Made by a program: the position numbers and the translations under genes. DNA of 13,191 nucleotides, taken from Clostridiales bacterium. GTDB taxonomy: Bacteria; Bacillota; Clostridia; Oscillospirales; Oscillospiraceae. The notes under the pieces are model-generated. The model had not been told where the DNA came from. It did not search any database and saw only the letters and a program-made list of their open reading frames with translations. Each line of letters begins with the position of its first letter. Positions within the stretch are counted from its first letter, which is position 1. The stretch spans positions 1 through 13,191 of the forward strand of contig JAJQAS010000001.1 of the NCBI GenBank assembly GCA_021203685.1, read 5' to 3'. This document shows positions 12,470 through 13,191 of this stretch, in pieces.

Positions 12470-12784
12470 TCATCCCTCGTCCTCGGCGGGGGCTTCATCG
12501 GGGAAAATCTCCCGTCCGCAGCGGTGACAGTAGGTGGAACCATTCCAAAAAACAAAACTTTTCAGCCACCAGCCGCACCGGGGACACCGCCACAGCAGCA
12601 GGTGCAGCACCATCGACACGATGACCACCTCCAAGGCCCCGCAGAGCAGCAGGGCCAGCACGTCCTCGTCCAGGGCGGACATCGCCGCCAGCCAAAAGGT
12701 CGCCAACGCCAGCAGGACTCCCGCCGCCAGCACGCCGAAAATCAGCCGCCGACGGGCGCGGTAGGTCAGGGGTTTCTTCTTCAT
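12470..12784 (-). CDS. Small membrane protein with C-terminal zinc ribbon (104 aa)
   Basis: A basic N-terminus (MKKKPLTYRARRRL) precedes two hydrophobic segments at about residues 14-34 and 42-64. Then come CPRCG (about 67-71) and CHRCG (about 86-90), a two-knuckle C-x2-C ribbon that should hold one zinc, and an acidic tail. The positive start suggests that both ends are cytoplasmic. No named family is recognised. The ATG at 12784 has GAGAGGA 9 bases upstream. It is a single-gene unit with its own strong promoter (12826-12854) and terminator (12416-12454), divergent from the gene at 13004. Function is unknown. Confidence 0.85.
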   Translation of the reverse strand: MKKKPLTYRARRRLIFGVLAAGVLLALATFWLAAMSALDEDVLALLLCGALEVVIVSMVLHLLLWRCPRCGWWLKSFVFWNGSTYCHRCGREIFPDEAPAEDEG

Positions 12785-12825
12785 GGTGCATCGTCCTCTC
12801 TGATAAACTGGTTTGCACTATGTTG

Positions 12826-12854
12826 AGTATAACAGATGAGCCGCAGAAAGACAA
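12826..12854 (-). promoter_or_regulatory. Promoter of the zinc-ribbon membrane gene
   Basis: TTGTCT (12849-12854), a 17-base spacer and TATACT (12826-12831), with the start codon 42 bases downstream. Confidence 0.8.
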
Positions 12855-12874
12855 GGAACAAATGTTGAAACAAT

Positions 12875-12913
12875 GTTACCGGATGTAACCTTTTTGGACG
12901 TCTGACGCAGACG
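12875..12913. other. Two short dyads between divergent promoters
   Basis: GTTAC-N5-GTAAC (12875-12889) and CGTCTG-ACG-CAGACG (12899-12913) lie between the leftward and rightward promoters. They are placed where a shared regulator could bind. Nothing links them to a known regulator. Confidence 0.35.
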
Positions 12914-12935
12914 CAGCCCCGCCGGGCAAAATGGC

Positions 12936-12964
12936 TTTACATTTCCCCCCGTCCCCGGTATAAT
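12936..12964 (+). promoter_or_regulatory. Rightward promoter of the methionine-synthase-activation-like gene
   Basis: TTTACA (12936-12941), 17 bases and a perfect TATAAT (12959-12964), 40 bases before the ATG at 13004. Confidence 0.85.
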
Positions 12965-13003
12965 AGGGACATAAACCTTCTGAATGGGTGGGAATTAACC
13001 ATT

Positions 13004-13191
13004 ATGCTGCACCCAAAACTGGAACACATCAACCCCAACGAGGTTTTGCTCTACCTGGGGTACCACGGCGGGGAGGTCCCGCCGGAGCTGGAAGCGGACA
13101 TTGACTGATGTTCCGTGGGGTTTTTGGAGAGCGCCGGAAACCGGCTGATCTACTGGGGCTTTCGGGTGGTCGGTGGTGGTCTCTGGTTGTA
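13004..13191 (+). pseudogene. B12-dependent methionine synthase activation domain-like gene start, broken by in-frame TGA; runs off window
   Basis: The first 34 codons give MLHPKLEHINPNEVLLYLGY then HGGEVPPELEADID. The I-N-x-x-E-V-L-x-Y-L-G-Y ... P-x-E-L-x-x-x-I-D pattern is the usual opening of Clostridia proteins with the methionine synthase activation (cobalamin reactivation) fold. Codon 35 is TGA (13106-13108). The same frame then continues as CSVGFLESAGNRLIYWGF, which still fits the family (Cys, LESA, aromatic-rich strand), so a single-codon change, for example CGA to TGA, is the simplest explanation. Sequence error is equally possible. The ribosome site (GGGTGGG) is 11-12 bases upstream and weak, while the promoter is strong. 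The rest lies outside the window. Confidence 0.55.

Overview
The window looks like a chromosomal stretch of a fairly GC-rich anaerobic Firmicute, most plausibly a gut Oscillospiraceae-type Clostridium (Flavonifractor/Lawsonibacter-like). The grounds are strong AGGAGG-type ribosome sites, consensus sigma-A promoters, intrinsic terminators, Clostridia-style proteins, and housekeeping genes that also lie close together in Bacillus (metG, rsmI and the trmN6/yabB-like methyltransferase). Almost everything right of 2.8 kb is GC-rich. The stretch from about 0.7 to 2.7 kb is clearly more AT-rich and holds decayed mobile-element pieces.

Left part (1-2760), an accessory, mobile-element-like region. It has two small minus-strand genes of an integrative-element type (a Cys-rich protein cut by the window edge and a coiled-coil protein). 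Next is a 503-bp segment bounded by perfect 24-bp inverted repeats. It contains a tyrosine-recombinase C-terminal remnant and a near-consensus promoter firing left toward those genes. Just outside its right repeat is a rightward terminator-like hairpin. A nitroreductase gene follows, flanked by two orphan leftward terminators and a short relic reading frame.

Middle (2827-5921): a MerR-family regulator faces a two-gene minus-strand operon, a cytidylate-kinase-like P-loop protein translationally coupled (ATGA) to a MATE efflux pump. The operon promoter has a 19-bp spacer filled by a dyad, the architecture of MerR-activated promoters, so the nearby MerR protein is the obvious candidate activator. 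A palindromic REP-like repeat lies between the convergent genes.

Core part (5939-12042), all minus strand: metG, then a promoter-driven operon of two paralogous four-helix membrane proteins plus a small XRE regulator, then a trmN6-like methyltransferase with an apparent frameshift, rsmI, and a class-I glutamine amidotransferase (PuuD-like). The amidotransferase has a structured leader ending in a textbook terminator directly before its ribosome site. Two related ~170-bp intergenic elements, capped by tandem heptamers of the TTAGCTN type, lie between trmN6 and rsmI and in the metG leader.

Right end (12470-13191): a small membrane protein with a zinc ribbon, and divergently a gene start resembling the B12-dependent methionine synthase activation domain, interrupted by an in-frame TGA. 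Two disrupted genes in one window (frameshift and nonsense) could reflect real decay or sequence error. No tRNA, rRNA or CRISPR array was seen.
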